DNA from: Antedon mediterranea
Taxonomy: Eukaryota > Echinodermata > Crinoidea > Comatulida > Antedonidae
Direction: 5' to 3'
DNA: 64,000 bases
Assembly (NCBI RefSeq): GCF_964355755.1
Contig: NC_092678.1
Location: 457,922-521,921, forward strand
How positions within the stretch are numbered: position 1 is the stretch's first letter; each line of letters opens with the position of its first letter. Under the pieces are notes generated by a model, which was not told the origin of the DNA, ran no database searches, and was given only the letters and a program-made list of their open reading frames with translations. A program made the position numbers and the translations under genes. Shown one piece after another: positions 46,901 to 58,900 of the stretch.

Positions 46901-49900
46901 ACTTTGATCACACATTACTGGTCATTGAGTGCCCATTCATACTTTGATCACACATTACTGGTCATTGAGTGCCACCATTCATACTTTGATCACACATTAC
47001 TGGTCATTAAGTGCCACCATTCATACTTTGATCACACATTACTGGTCATTGAGTGACCATTCATACTTTGATCACACATTACTGGTCATTGAGTGACCAT
47101 TCATACTTTGATCACACATTACTGGTCATTGAGTGACCATTCATACTTTGATCACACATTACTGGTCATTGAGTGCCCATTCATACTTTGATCAAACATT
47201 ACTGGTCATTGAGTGCCACCATTCATATTTTGATCACACATTACTGGTCATTGAGTGCCACCATTCATACTTTGATCACACATTACTGGTCATTAAGTGC
47301 CACCATTCATACTTTGATCACACATTACTGGTCATTGAGTGCCACCATTCATACTTTGATCACACATTACTGGTCATTGAGTGCCACCATTCATACTTTG
47401 ATCACACATTACTGGTCATTGAGTGCCACCATTCATACTTTGATCACACATTACTGGTCATTGAGTGCCACCATTCATACTTTGATCACACATTACTGGT
47501 CATTGAGTGCCCATTCATACTTTGATCACACATTACTGGTCATTGAGTGACCATTCATACTTTGATCACACATTACTGGTCATTGAGTGCCCTAATGGCT
47601 GACACATTACTGGTGGTCATTGAGTGCCACCATTCATACTTTGATCACACATTACTGGTCATTGAGTGCCCATTCATACTTTGATCACACATTACTGGTC
47701 ATTGAGTGCCACCATTCATACTTTGATCACACATTACTGGTCATTGAGTGCCACCATTCATATTTTGATCACACATTACTGGTCATTGAGTGCCACCATT
47801 CATACTTTGATCACACATTACTGGTCATTGAGTGCCCATTCATACTTTGATCACACATTACTGGTCATTAAGTGCCCATTCATACTTTGATCACACATTA
47901 CTGGTCATTGAGTGCCACCATTCATATTTTGATCACACATTACTGGTCATTGAGTGCCACCATTCATACTTTGATCACACATTACTGGTCATTAAGTGCC
48001 ACCATTCATACTTTGATCACACATTACTGGTCATTGAGTGCCACCATTCATACTTTGATCACACATTACTGGTCATTGAGTGCCACCATTCATACTTTGA
48101 TCACACATTACTGGTCATTGAGTGCCACCATTCATACTTTGATCACACATTACTGGTCATTGAGTGCCACCATTCATACTTTGATCACACATTACTGGTC
48201 ATTGAGTGCCCATTCATACTTTGATCACACATTACTGGTCATTGAGTGCCACCATTCATACTTTGATCACACATTACTGGTCATTGAGTGCCCATTCATA
48301 CTTTGATCACACATTACTGGTCATTGAGTGCCACCATTCATACTTTGATCACACATTACTGGTCATTAAGTGCCACCATTCATACTTTGATCACACATTA
48401 CTGGTCATTGAGTGCCACCATTCATACTTTGATCACACATTACTGGTCATTGAGTGCCACCATTCATACTTTGATCACACATTACTGGTCATTGAGTGCC
48501 ACCATTCATACTTTGATCACACATTACTGGTCATTGAGTGCCACCATTCATACTTTGATCACACATTACTGGTCATTGAGTGCCACCATTCATACTTTGA
48601 TCACACATTACTGGTCATTGAGTGCCCTAATGGCTGACACATTACTGGTCATTGAGTGCCCTAATGGCTGACACATTACTGGTCATTGAGTGCCCTAATG
48701 GCTGACAGGGAAAAACTGTCTAATGACCTATTTTTTTTGGTAGATATAGATTTATAGTGTTTATTTTATTACTTGTTAATATACCAGATTTACCAATAAC
48801 TGTAACTTAAGGATGAACTTACCTGCTCAGCTTTGAGTCCAGGTGGCAGCCAGGTGTACTCCTCCAGGACACAGCCACTGTCATCATCAGATGCTGACCC
48901 TCGTTGAAAGTCCTGAATCATCCGACTGACCGTTCTCTCTTGGTCATTAGCCATCACACGGTGATCTTCTCGTGGACATTTACAATGAAGGCATATTTTC
49001 CTGGAAAGACACAAACAAAATACACTGTATGAAACCAATTGTTTGGTGTATAGTACATATATTTACTGTGTACACTAAAGTACAATAGTTAACACTAAGT
49101 GCTTCACAAAATATTTTCCTCACTGTATGGTAGGTTAATTCCAGTGATTCACAAGTAAAAACTGGAGCTAAATTTACAGTATATTTTAAAAAGCATAAAG
49201 AATAAAATGCATTCCCTTGTATACTAACAATTAAAATAATGCTGAAATCTATAAATAAGCTACCATGTCACCAAGAAGTAAAGTCAACCATGTCACCAAG
49301 AGGTAAAGTCAACCATGTCACCAAGAGGTAAAGTCAACCATGTCACCAAGAGGTAAAGTCAACCATGTCACCAAGAGGTAAAGTCAACCATGTCACCAAG
49401 AGGTAAAGTCAACCATGTCACCAAGAGGTAAAGTCAACCATGTCACCAAGAGGTAAAGTCAACCATGTCACCAAGAGGTAAAGTCAACCATGTCACCAAG
49501 AGGTAAAGTCAACCATGTCACCAAGAGGTAAAGTCAACCATGTCACCAAGAGGTAAAGTCAACCATGTCACCAAGAGGTAAAGTCAACCATGTCACCAAG
49601 AGGTAAAGTCAACCATGTCACCAAGAGGTAAAGTCAACCATGTCACCAAGAGGTAAAGTCAACCATGTCACCAAGAGGTAAAGTCAACCATGTCACCAAG
49701 AGGTAAAGTCAACCATGTCACCAAGAGGTAAAGTCAACCATGTCACCAAGAGGTAAAGTCAACCATGTCACCAAGAGGTAAAGTCAACCATGTCACCAAG
49801 AGGTAAAGTCAACCATGTCACCAAGAGGTAAAGTCAACCATGTCACCAAGAGGTAAAGTCAACCATGTCACCAAGAGGTAAAGTCAACCATGTCACCAAG

Positions 49901-52900
49901 AGGTAAAGTCAACCATGTCACCAAGAGGTAAAGTCAACCATGTCACCAAGAGGTAAAGTCAACCATGTCACCAAGAGGTGAAAACTAAGCAACATACTTA
50001 AACTACCAGTAGCTGTGTTAAGCGCAATACAAACTTACTGTTAATGTCTAATGTGATTCAATCTAATAATACATTTCCATGATAAACTAGAATTACTGCA
50101 TGTAAATACTTTAGTATTTTTATAGCATTTCGCGCACTTTGGTCTTAAGTAGCGGCTTCTCTTCAGACTGCTAAGTTATGTTTATCCTATTATTACATCA
50201 GAACACAGCACTTAAACTACACTTGATTGCAGCTTAACACCAATCTCTTTGTTCTTAACTTCAACCAATACTTGAGTTGAGTACAGTATATCAAGCAAAA
50301 TAAGAAAATACACAAAACCAAATAAAACAATGGAATGAGGTTTGTTTACACCCGCAAAGAAAAAAGACGATTTCTACCGTGAGAATTAAAAGAAATCAAC
50401 TTTGTCTGAGCTCAATTTGAACTAATGAATTGGGAACAATAAATTTTAAGCCGAGTAGAGATATACAATATGATACAATTATAAAGTAAAGTACTAAGTT
50501 GCTGTTATTATATATACTTGACTTGTTTTTATAAAAGGTAAGCAAATGACACAAACCAATAGTGGTGTTATTGTAGTAGTCTATTAGTGCCGCTTACGTG
50601 GCTAAACCGACAATAGCCCGTCAGAGGGAGGGCTTACTAGATACGAAAAGTTCCTAGAAAACTCATGAACCATAATGGACTAGTCCGCAACTATGGCCTC
50701 GTGTGGGAATGTTCTAACTTTCTTTTCGTAACGTTACGACGTGAAAAGAATAGTAAACAAATAATGCGAAACAATGTTCGCATTACAGTATTTATTATTT
50801 GTGTACACTTTTACTGACAGTTTGGACACCTAGTCTATGAACACCAGCAGAAGACAAGGGAAACGATGGAGAGACGACAGTTTGGACACTTAGTCTATGA
50901 ACACCAGCAGAAGACAAGGGAAACGATGGAGAGACGACAGTTTGGACACCTAGTCTATGAACACCAGCAGAAGACAAGGGAAATGATGGAGAGACGACAG
51001 TTTGGACACCTAGTCTATGAACACCAGCAGAAGACAAGGGAAATGATGGAGAGACGACAGTTTGGACACTTAGTCTATGAACACCAGCAGAAGACAAGGG
51101 AAACGATGGAGAGACGACAGTTTGGACACCTAGTCTATGAACACCAGCAGAAGACAAGGGAAACGATGGAGAGACGACAGTTTGGACACCTAGTCTATGA
51201 ACACCAGCAGAAGACAAGGGAAACGATGGAGAGACGACAGTTTGGACACCTAGTCTATGAACACCAGCAGAAGACAAGGGAAACGATGGAGAGACGACAG
51301 TTTGGACACTTAGTCTATGAACACCAGCAGAAGACAAGGGAAACGATGGAGAGACGACAGTTTGGACACCTAGTCTATGAACACCAGCAGAAGACAAGGG
51401 AAACGATGGAGAGACGACAGTTTGGACACCTAGTCTATGAACACCAGCAGAAGACAAGGGAAACGATGGAGAGACGACAGTTTGGACACTTAGTCTATGA
51501 ACACCAGCAGAAGACAAGGGAAACGATGGAGAGACAACAGTTTGGACACCTAGTCTATGAACACCAGCAGAAGACAAGGGAAACGATGGAGAGACGACAG
51601 TTTGGACACCTAGTCTATGAACACCAGCAGAAGACAAGGGAAACGATGGAGAGACGACAGTTTGGACACTTAGTCTATGAACACCAGCAGAAGACAAGGG
51701 AAACGATGGAGAGACGACAGTTTGGACACCTAGTCTATGAACACCAGCAGAAGACAAGGGAAACGATGGAGAGACGACAGTTTGGACACCTACAGTAGTC
51801 TATGAAAACCAGCAGAAGACAAGGGAAACGATGGAGAGACGACAGTTTGGACCCCTAGTCTATGAACACCAGCAGAAGACAAGGGAAACGATGGAGAGAC
51901 GACAGTTTGGACACCTAGTGTATGAAAACCAGCAGAAGACAAGGGAAACGATGGAGAGACGACAGTTTGGACACCTAGTCTATGAACACCAGCAGAAGAC
52001 AAGGGAAACGATGGAGAGACGACAGTTTGGACACCTACTCTATGAACACCAGCAGAAGACAAGGAAACGATGGAGAGACGACAGTTTGGACACCTATGAA
52101 AACCAGCAGAAGACAAAGAAAACGATGGAGAGACGACAGTTTGGACACCTATGAAAACCAGCAGAAGACAAGGGAAACGATGGAGAGACGAAATCCAATA
52201 AGAACAATGGCTGATTATAATGATGTTAATGATTGGATTGTTTCGAATCAATATTACTGATAACTAATTAGTAATAATAAGATGCTATAAAATTATCGAA
52301 TAAATGTTGTAAGTGCACTAGTTACTGCATTATATCGTACATGGAGTAAACATTCTTAATTGTTGTAATTGTTCAATTGTTTGATATTTTTACATTGTGT
52401 TACAAATTTTAAGCCTTTAAATAAACAGGTGGATAATGTATCCTGTAGCTCTCTATAATTTATCACCTTTACAAAAAAGTAGTTCCTTGAAACTATGTCA
52501 TAATACACTTTGGAATGTGGCCAACTACTGGGTAGTTACCATAACAACATAAAGCAATAAAAGTTACTGTATACTGTAAAGGCCTACAGGTGTTGTGTCA
52601 TGTTGCGGAATATGATTGAAGGTCAATGACCTTTGACGTGGCTTAAATTGCTAGCACTTTACAATAAGCAATAAGGTCCATTTAATTTCGCTGTAGTATA
52701 AATCATACTCGAAATTATTATCAATTTGGTATATTTTTTTAAAGTTCTCATTTTTTAGGCAAATTGCCATGGATAGCCACAATTGTTGGTATCTACTTTA
52801 TTAGGCCTACATTTAAAAGAAGAACAATTTATAATTGTATAACTTTACATAACTGTAACACTGTTTGCGTAGTTTATTAACAATTCACCAAAAAAAAGGA

Positions 52901-55900
52901 AGGAATTTCTATAGAACTGACAGAATGTGGGAACTACTTGAACCAAATCCTACAAAAACTGTCAACCAAACTATCATGTGACATCTAACTTGTTTTGTTA
53001 CAAAGTCACTCACTGTAGGTTGAAAATATTTTTATAATAAATACAGTATGTAAGTTCCACACCACAGATTCATAATCCTATTATTATGCAATATCACTGA
53101 CTTAGTGCTTAACAATGGGTGATGATATTGGACTAAAATAGATAATCAATGGTACTGGTATCTGACTAAGTACGTTATAATGCCATTGGTATTTGACAGT
53201 GATAATGGTGCAGGTGTAAAAAGGGCAGATAGATTTGAACCCCCCCCCCCCCCCCCGATAAAATACACAACTTACTAATGTATTGTTAGAAGAGATTACA
53301 ATCTATGGTACTGTACAGAGTACACTAATATGTTTATACAATTATACCGGTTTTACAGTAGCCTGTACTTAGCTAACTGTATGCCAACAAGGTTTACTAA
53401 GTGAGAGCTTGTATGGCTATTGAGAATTGCACTAATTACATTCAATGTAGAATGAAATATTAATCGGTTTAATTGAAGACAAAATCTGAATAAAATCAAC
53501 AAATTATTAATATAAATTTTCCTAAAATTAGATTACATTTATGGTTTGAATTACCTTGACTTTCTGTTTATAAGGTAATGCCATTTTCACTTTAATTTGC
53601 TAATAAAGTTTAAACTACTGTAGCAAGTAGATAAAACTTGGCTTTAAGTTCAAAATTGTCATAGTAGCATGTTGACCTTGGATGCTACCTTTTGCAAACA
53701 TGTCTATTGTGTTGCTAATTAATCTTATTGTTGTGTTTTACACTGTTCAACATTAAGCACAATAGATAGATAGATGCTTGCTTTAACAAGTTTGTTTGAA
53801 CAAAGTGTGAACTTGAGTACAGACAGTACATATGATGCAAGGCTAACTGTTCATTATGATAATTCAAGGTTTATCGGTCTCAACATGGATGGAAATATTA
53901 TTTCTCCATGGTCTCAATAACCATACTATACTATAGTTTACATTATGTTTTAAATTCCATTTACAAAACCCGAAAATAGGGTCACTTTTACAGTTTGTTT
54001 TTCAGATTGTAATTTAAACAAACTAGTATAAAATTACCTACATGGGAAGAATAAAGAATTTGAATTTATACTAACATTTAAAAATAATTATTAAAAAAAA
54101 ACTCTAGGTAGAGTATGAAATATATTCAGTTTAGAGTGTTGGCTGTACAATGATATACACTACAATGGTGATGCTCAAGTATTACCACAGCAATTCAAGA
54201 CATGTTCAAGTTTACCAGTTAGATAGTGATTACATAAAACTGAAGGTCACAAGTAGCCTGTCTAGCCACTTGGCAATAAATCACAAAGTTGAAAGGAAGT
54301 GATCACAGTGCCTTGTTCATGTGTTATTACAGTTGATAGGCTAACATGATTAATGTTTGCTGTCAAAATACATTAATGTTTACATATTGGTTTACACCAT
54401 TAACACCTTTGAAAGGGTGATCAAGGTTGACCACCTGAGTGGACATCCATAAACATTGAACAATACATTACAGCTGATAGTGGACATCTATAAACATACA
54501 GTACATCCGATAGTGGACATATATTAACACTGCAGCCGATAGTGAACATCCATACATTAAACATTACAGTACGGCCGATGTTGGACATCTACACTATGCA
54601 GATTTTGATAACTGCTGTACTGTACTGTATACTGTACTGTACTGTATACTGTACTGTACTGTATACTGTACTGTACGTGTATACTGTACTGTATACTGTA
54701 AAGTATACTGTACTGTACTGTATACTGTACTGTACACTGTACTGTATACTGTACTGTACTGTATACTGTACTGTACTGACTGTATACTGTACTGTATACT
54801 GTACTGTACTGTATACTGTACTGTATACTGTACTGTATACTGTACTGTATACTGTACTGTATACTGTACTGTATACTGTACTGTATACTGTACTGTACCG
54901 TATACTGTACTGTATACTGTACTGTACTGTATACTGTACTGTACTGTATACTGTACTGTAAATTGGCCCTACTGTAAGTCTCCACTACTTTAACAAATAA
55001 GTTTAATATCATTACAGTAAGTACATGTTATTACCAAACCCCAAAAAATCTAATGAAGTCTGTGTTTACACCCTAGAATGAATCAGTACAAAAGTAAACA
55101 CTACAAAAAAACTCCTTTCTGATGAATATTATGAGTGACATCAATTGAATTATTCTTTTGTTCATATGAAACCACAGACGTAACATGCATACAAAACTGA
55201 ACAATCCACAAAATGTGCGCACCATAATGGGAAGAAAAACGTGGTTGTGTAATTTGACAAAGTTCAGACTTAAGTCAAGGATAATAATACCAGCTAATAA
55301 TGACATGCTTAATTGTGAACTTAGTGCTTACAATGATAGTGGATAACAAAGCAAAGTTTTCATTTTCAAAATTGGGTTGAACAACAATTTATAAAATGTG
55401 TCATGTCAAACAAATAAACAATAACGGACCAGGATACGGATTGTACAAATAAATAAATAAAAAATCATTGGTTTACTTTAGGTTAAGTGTATAGAAAGCA
55501 ATGCATTTTAGTTTATATCTTCATTTTGTTCAATTCAAACTAATTCCTCTCTGGTTCAATGCAGCAACCAAGCACAGAGTGATGACACAATATTTTACAA
55601 CGCAAACATTGTAAAATACCTAGTAGTACTAACTAATACTACTGTATAACAGGTAGGTTCTCAAATACCTAGTAGTACTAACTAATACTACTGTATAACA
55701 GGTAGGTTCTCAAATACCTAGTAGTACTAACTAATACTACTGTGTAACAGGTAGGTTCTCAAATACCTAGTAGTACTAACTAATACTACTGTGTAACAGG
55801 TAGGTTCTCAAATACCTAGTAGTACTAACTAATACTACTGTGTAACAGGTAGGTTCTCAAATACCTAGTAGTACTAACTAATACTACTGTGTAACAGGTA

Positions 55901-58900
55901 GGTTCTCAAATACCTAGTAGTACTAACTAATACTACTGTATAACAGGTAGGTTCTCAATTCACTGAAATATGATTCTACTAGAGTAGAGTAGAGTAGAGT
56001 AGAGTAGAGTAGAGTAGAGTAGAGTAGAGTAGAGTAGAGTAGAGTAGAGTAGGCTGGACTAAAACAAGGAGTACTTTAAGCAAACAATATTAGAAACTAA
56101 TAATTAAAATTGTAAACATAATTCAGTAACTAGTCTCTCATATTGTTTATAGTACAGTTAGGTACTCAGTTTTTTTTTTAGGAACAAGTCTCTCAATGTT
56201 AATAGTATAGGTACTTTTACTCTCTACAGAATCTAGCTTTATTAGATTTTGAAAATATAAAACACAATGTAAAGGTCTATGGTACAGCCTGGCCCAATAA
56301 CATTAACATAGTAGTTCAATGTCTAAAGCTGTTAAACTGACACAGGCCAAGTTTTATTACCGATCTCACAGGGTTCCTGGGGTAGCACTAACATTTCATT
56401 TTGTTTAGCCATTTGGCGAAAGTCAATATATTTTTTTTAGTCAAATCAGTTTATCTATAGCCAAAATGGCTAAAGTCAAATTTTTTTATTTAGCCAAATG
56501 AATCGGTTTATAGCCAAAATTAAAAATTTTTGAAATATAGTGGTAAAAACATTTTAGTCAACTTATCTATGTCAACAGGTCTATACACTGTTCCCTGAAC
56601 ATTTTTGTAAGGCATTGAGATAAAGAACCATGCCTAATTAATCACTGTTTAAAAAAAAATATTTTCTTTGGTATTTTTTTTACATGATCAAAACAATTGT
56701 TCAAATTGTTTTTAATCATACAGCATTTATACAGTTATCAATTTAATAAGAAACATTTTACAGTTTTCTGAAATCCCCTGAACGATATGTTACTTTTGTT
56801 TTTTACGCTTGGCTGGTCATGTTTGCATGTGACGGCTTCCATGGCGTACCAGGCGAAAATCGTGTCCTAGAATCACCGCCGCGCAGCGGGTTAATGTTTT
56901 TAAATTGGGTATGCTCAAGAGGTGCGAAAGTGCAGAACCGCCGGCCTAGGCCTACAAAAAAATTATGTACAACAACGCAACGGTATATCGTATGCTAAAA
57001 ATATTGAGGAAAATTCCTAGCAAACGAACACTCGTATCGTTGTTAAACGTAAGATAATATAGGCCAAAGCACAGAATACTTCTTTCCATCCCTCTCAAGG
57101 CTGCGCCGAAGCGTTTCTGTCAGGTCGAGAAATTTATCCGATTATTATTTATTTACACAACACAGAAGCAAAGAATATATATAACAAGAATGAGTAATCC
57201 GCGATTTTCCCTGTAACAGTAATATTGTCCATGTGGTAGGGCGCCGCCATAAGTGTGGATGTATCTGGGATGTATACAACTTTTTGTGACGGTTTCAATA
57301 ATCAAAGGCTAGACCACCGGTAGTATTTTCATGATAAAAAATGTTATCAACTACATGCCAACATCATGTTAAATGCTATTTGGATATTTAATTGTTCGTT
57401 TTATGCAATTTATTTAGTAAAAACTGCCGTATAAACAGATCGCTTTATCAACCGGGCGCTACGATAGCGTGACCGGGCGTGTTGGTGTTACGCGTTTTCA
57501 TGAAGGATAGTTAAATAATATTCCTATATTTAAATTGTTTCTGGTAAAACAAATAAATATTAATGATATTTAACATTTTATCCTATTAATAACATGTATT
57601 TTATACTAATTTATATCATAAAAACAATACTTAATTTACCGGGCGTAGAGTAGTACGCGGCAATGGTAAAGAATAGGCCGTGCTGAGTAAGGATTCGTTG
57701 ATTTTTGGTGTTGCTGTGTTAGGCCTTTTTGGTGAACTAATTTAGCATGTTAGTAAATAATTGTCTGTAAAAGTGAATGTACACTAGTTTGTTAATAAGT
57801 ATGTATTATAAAATAGTTTAAAATTGCAAAATATTTTATCATTTTTTTATTTAATGTGACATGTATAATATCTATTAAATCAAGTCTTATTTAGTATGTA
57901 TACATCCGCCCTTATGAGGGCGGGCATCACTCTCTGGAGCTCTCTGTTACAAATTTCTCATGCAAAAATCGCGGAATACTCATTCTTGTGATATATATTC
58001 TTTGACAGAAGCCAGCGGCCGGCCCCGCTCAGATGCACGTGTGTGTTTAGCTAAATCCCCGTTAGACTCTACCATTTCCCGCATGTTGTTTTGTTTACAC
58101 TGACGCACGAGGGAAGTTTATTAAGGCTAAAATATGAAACTACATTAAATTGGAAGACTCTAAAATGCATAACGCATACATTTTTGATTTCGATAAGATT
58201 AAGTCGTCATTCATCGAAGATACTATAATGTTTCTTTTTAATCTGAAAAGTACACCCCTATCGAAAAATAGACAATCCCGGTATTTAGCCGACCGTCGGC
58301 TACGTAGTCGATCGTTTGTTCAGCGCACAACACGTGATAGTTTAGGTAGACTTCATCATCCATGTGTCGTGTAATGTCTGTCTCTCTGTGCAGTCTACCT
58401 CTGCTATCTCCATCTTTTTGAAAAAACAAAGAGACGCCTGGTACAACGAAACAAGTTGACGAAAAATGGAGCTTGAAGTAAACAACGTGATGACGAACAA
58501 AATAAATGCTTGGAGATCGACAAATGGACCTTTTAGTTGGACTTTATGCTTTCGCCAAAATGATTATTTAATTATCTATTTTATCATATGTCATCGTCAA
58601 AATGGCTAAAGTAGCCGTTTTATTTTTCGCCAATCTAGAAACGTTTTCGCCCATGGCGACTTGGCGATCGGCCAGTGCGAGCCTAGGGTTCACAAATGTT
58701 TTCAATAATGTTAACAATGTGTAAGACATTGACATGCTAAGTTCAACATTGTAATCATCATAAAATCAAAAGGCATATTTGTAAATTATCTAAAAAGTGT
58801 TAAAATCTGTTGAATTCTTACCTCCAGTAATGAAGGGCAAAGCCTGGGCATTTATCTCCACATTTATTGCATAAGGATCCTTTATCTTGGTCTTGGAGGG

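Noticed and set aside
46485-48671. Nested plus-strand frames with repeated [14 protein letters not shown]
   Set aside because: By-products of 42-bp units in an intronic minisatellite of Prickle.
50795-51798. Open frames of more than 300 codons on both strands
   Set aside because: They are produced by a stop-free 60-bp tandem unit. No start context, splice sites or domain support a gene.
54542-55012. Frames of about 140-150 codons on both strands
   Set aside because: Simple TACTG/TATACTG array without stops; composition is only Tyr, Cys, Thr, Val and Leu.
58150-58429. Short frames inside the candidate transposon
   Set aside because: No transposase motifs; lengths are what chance allows in a GC-richer stretch.
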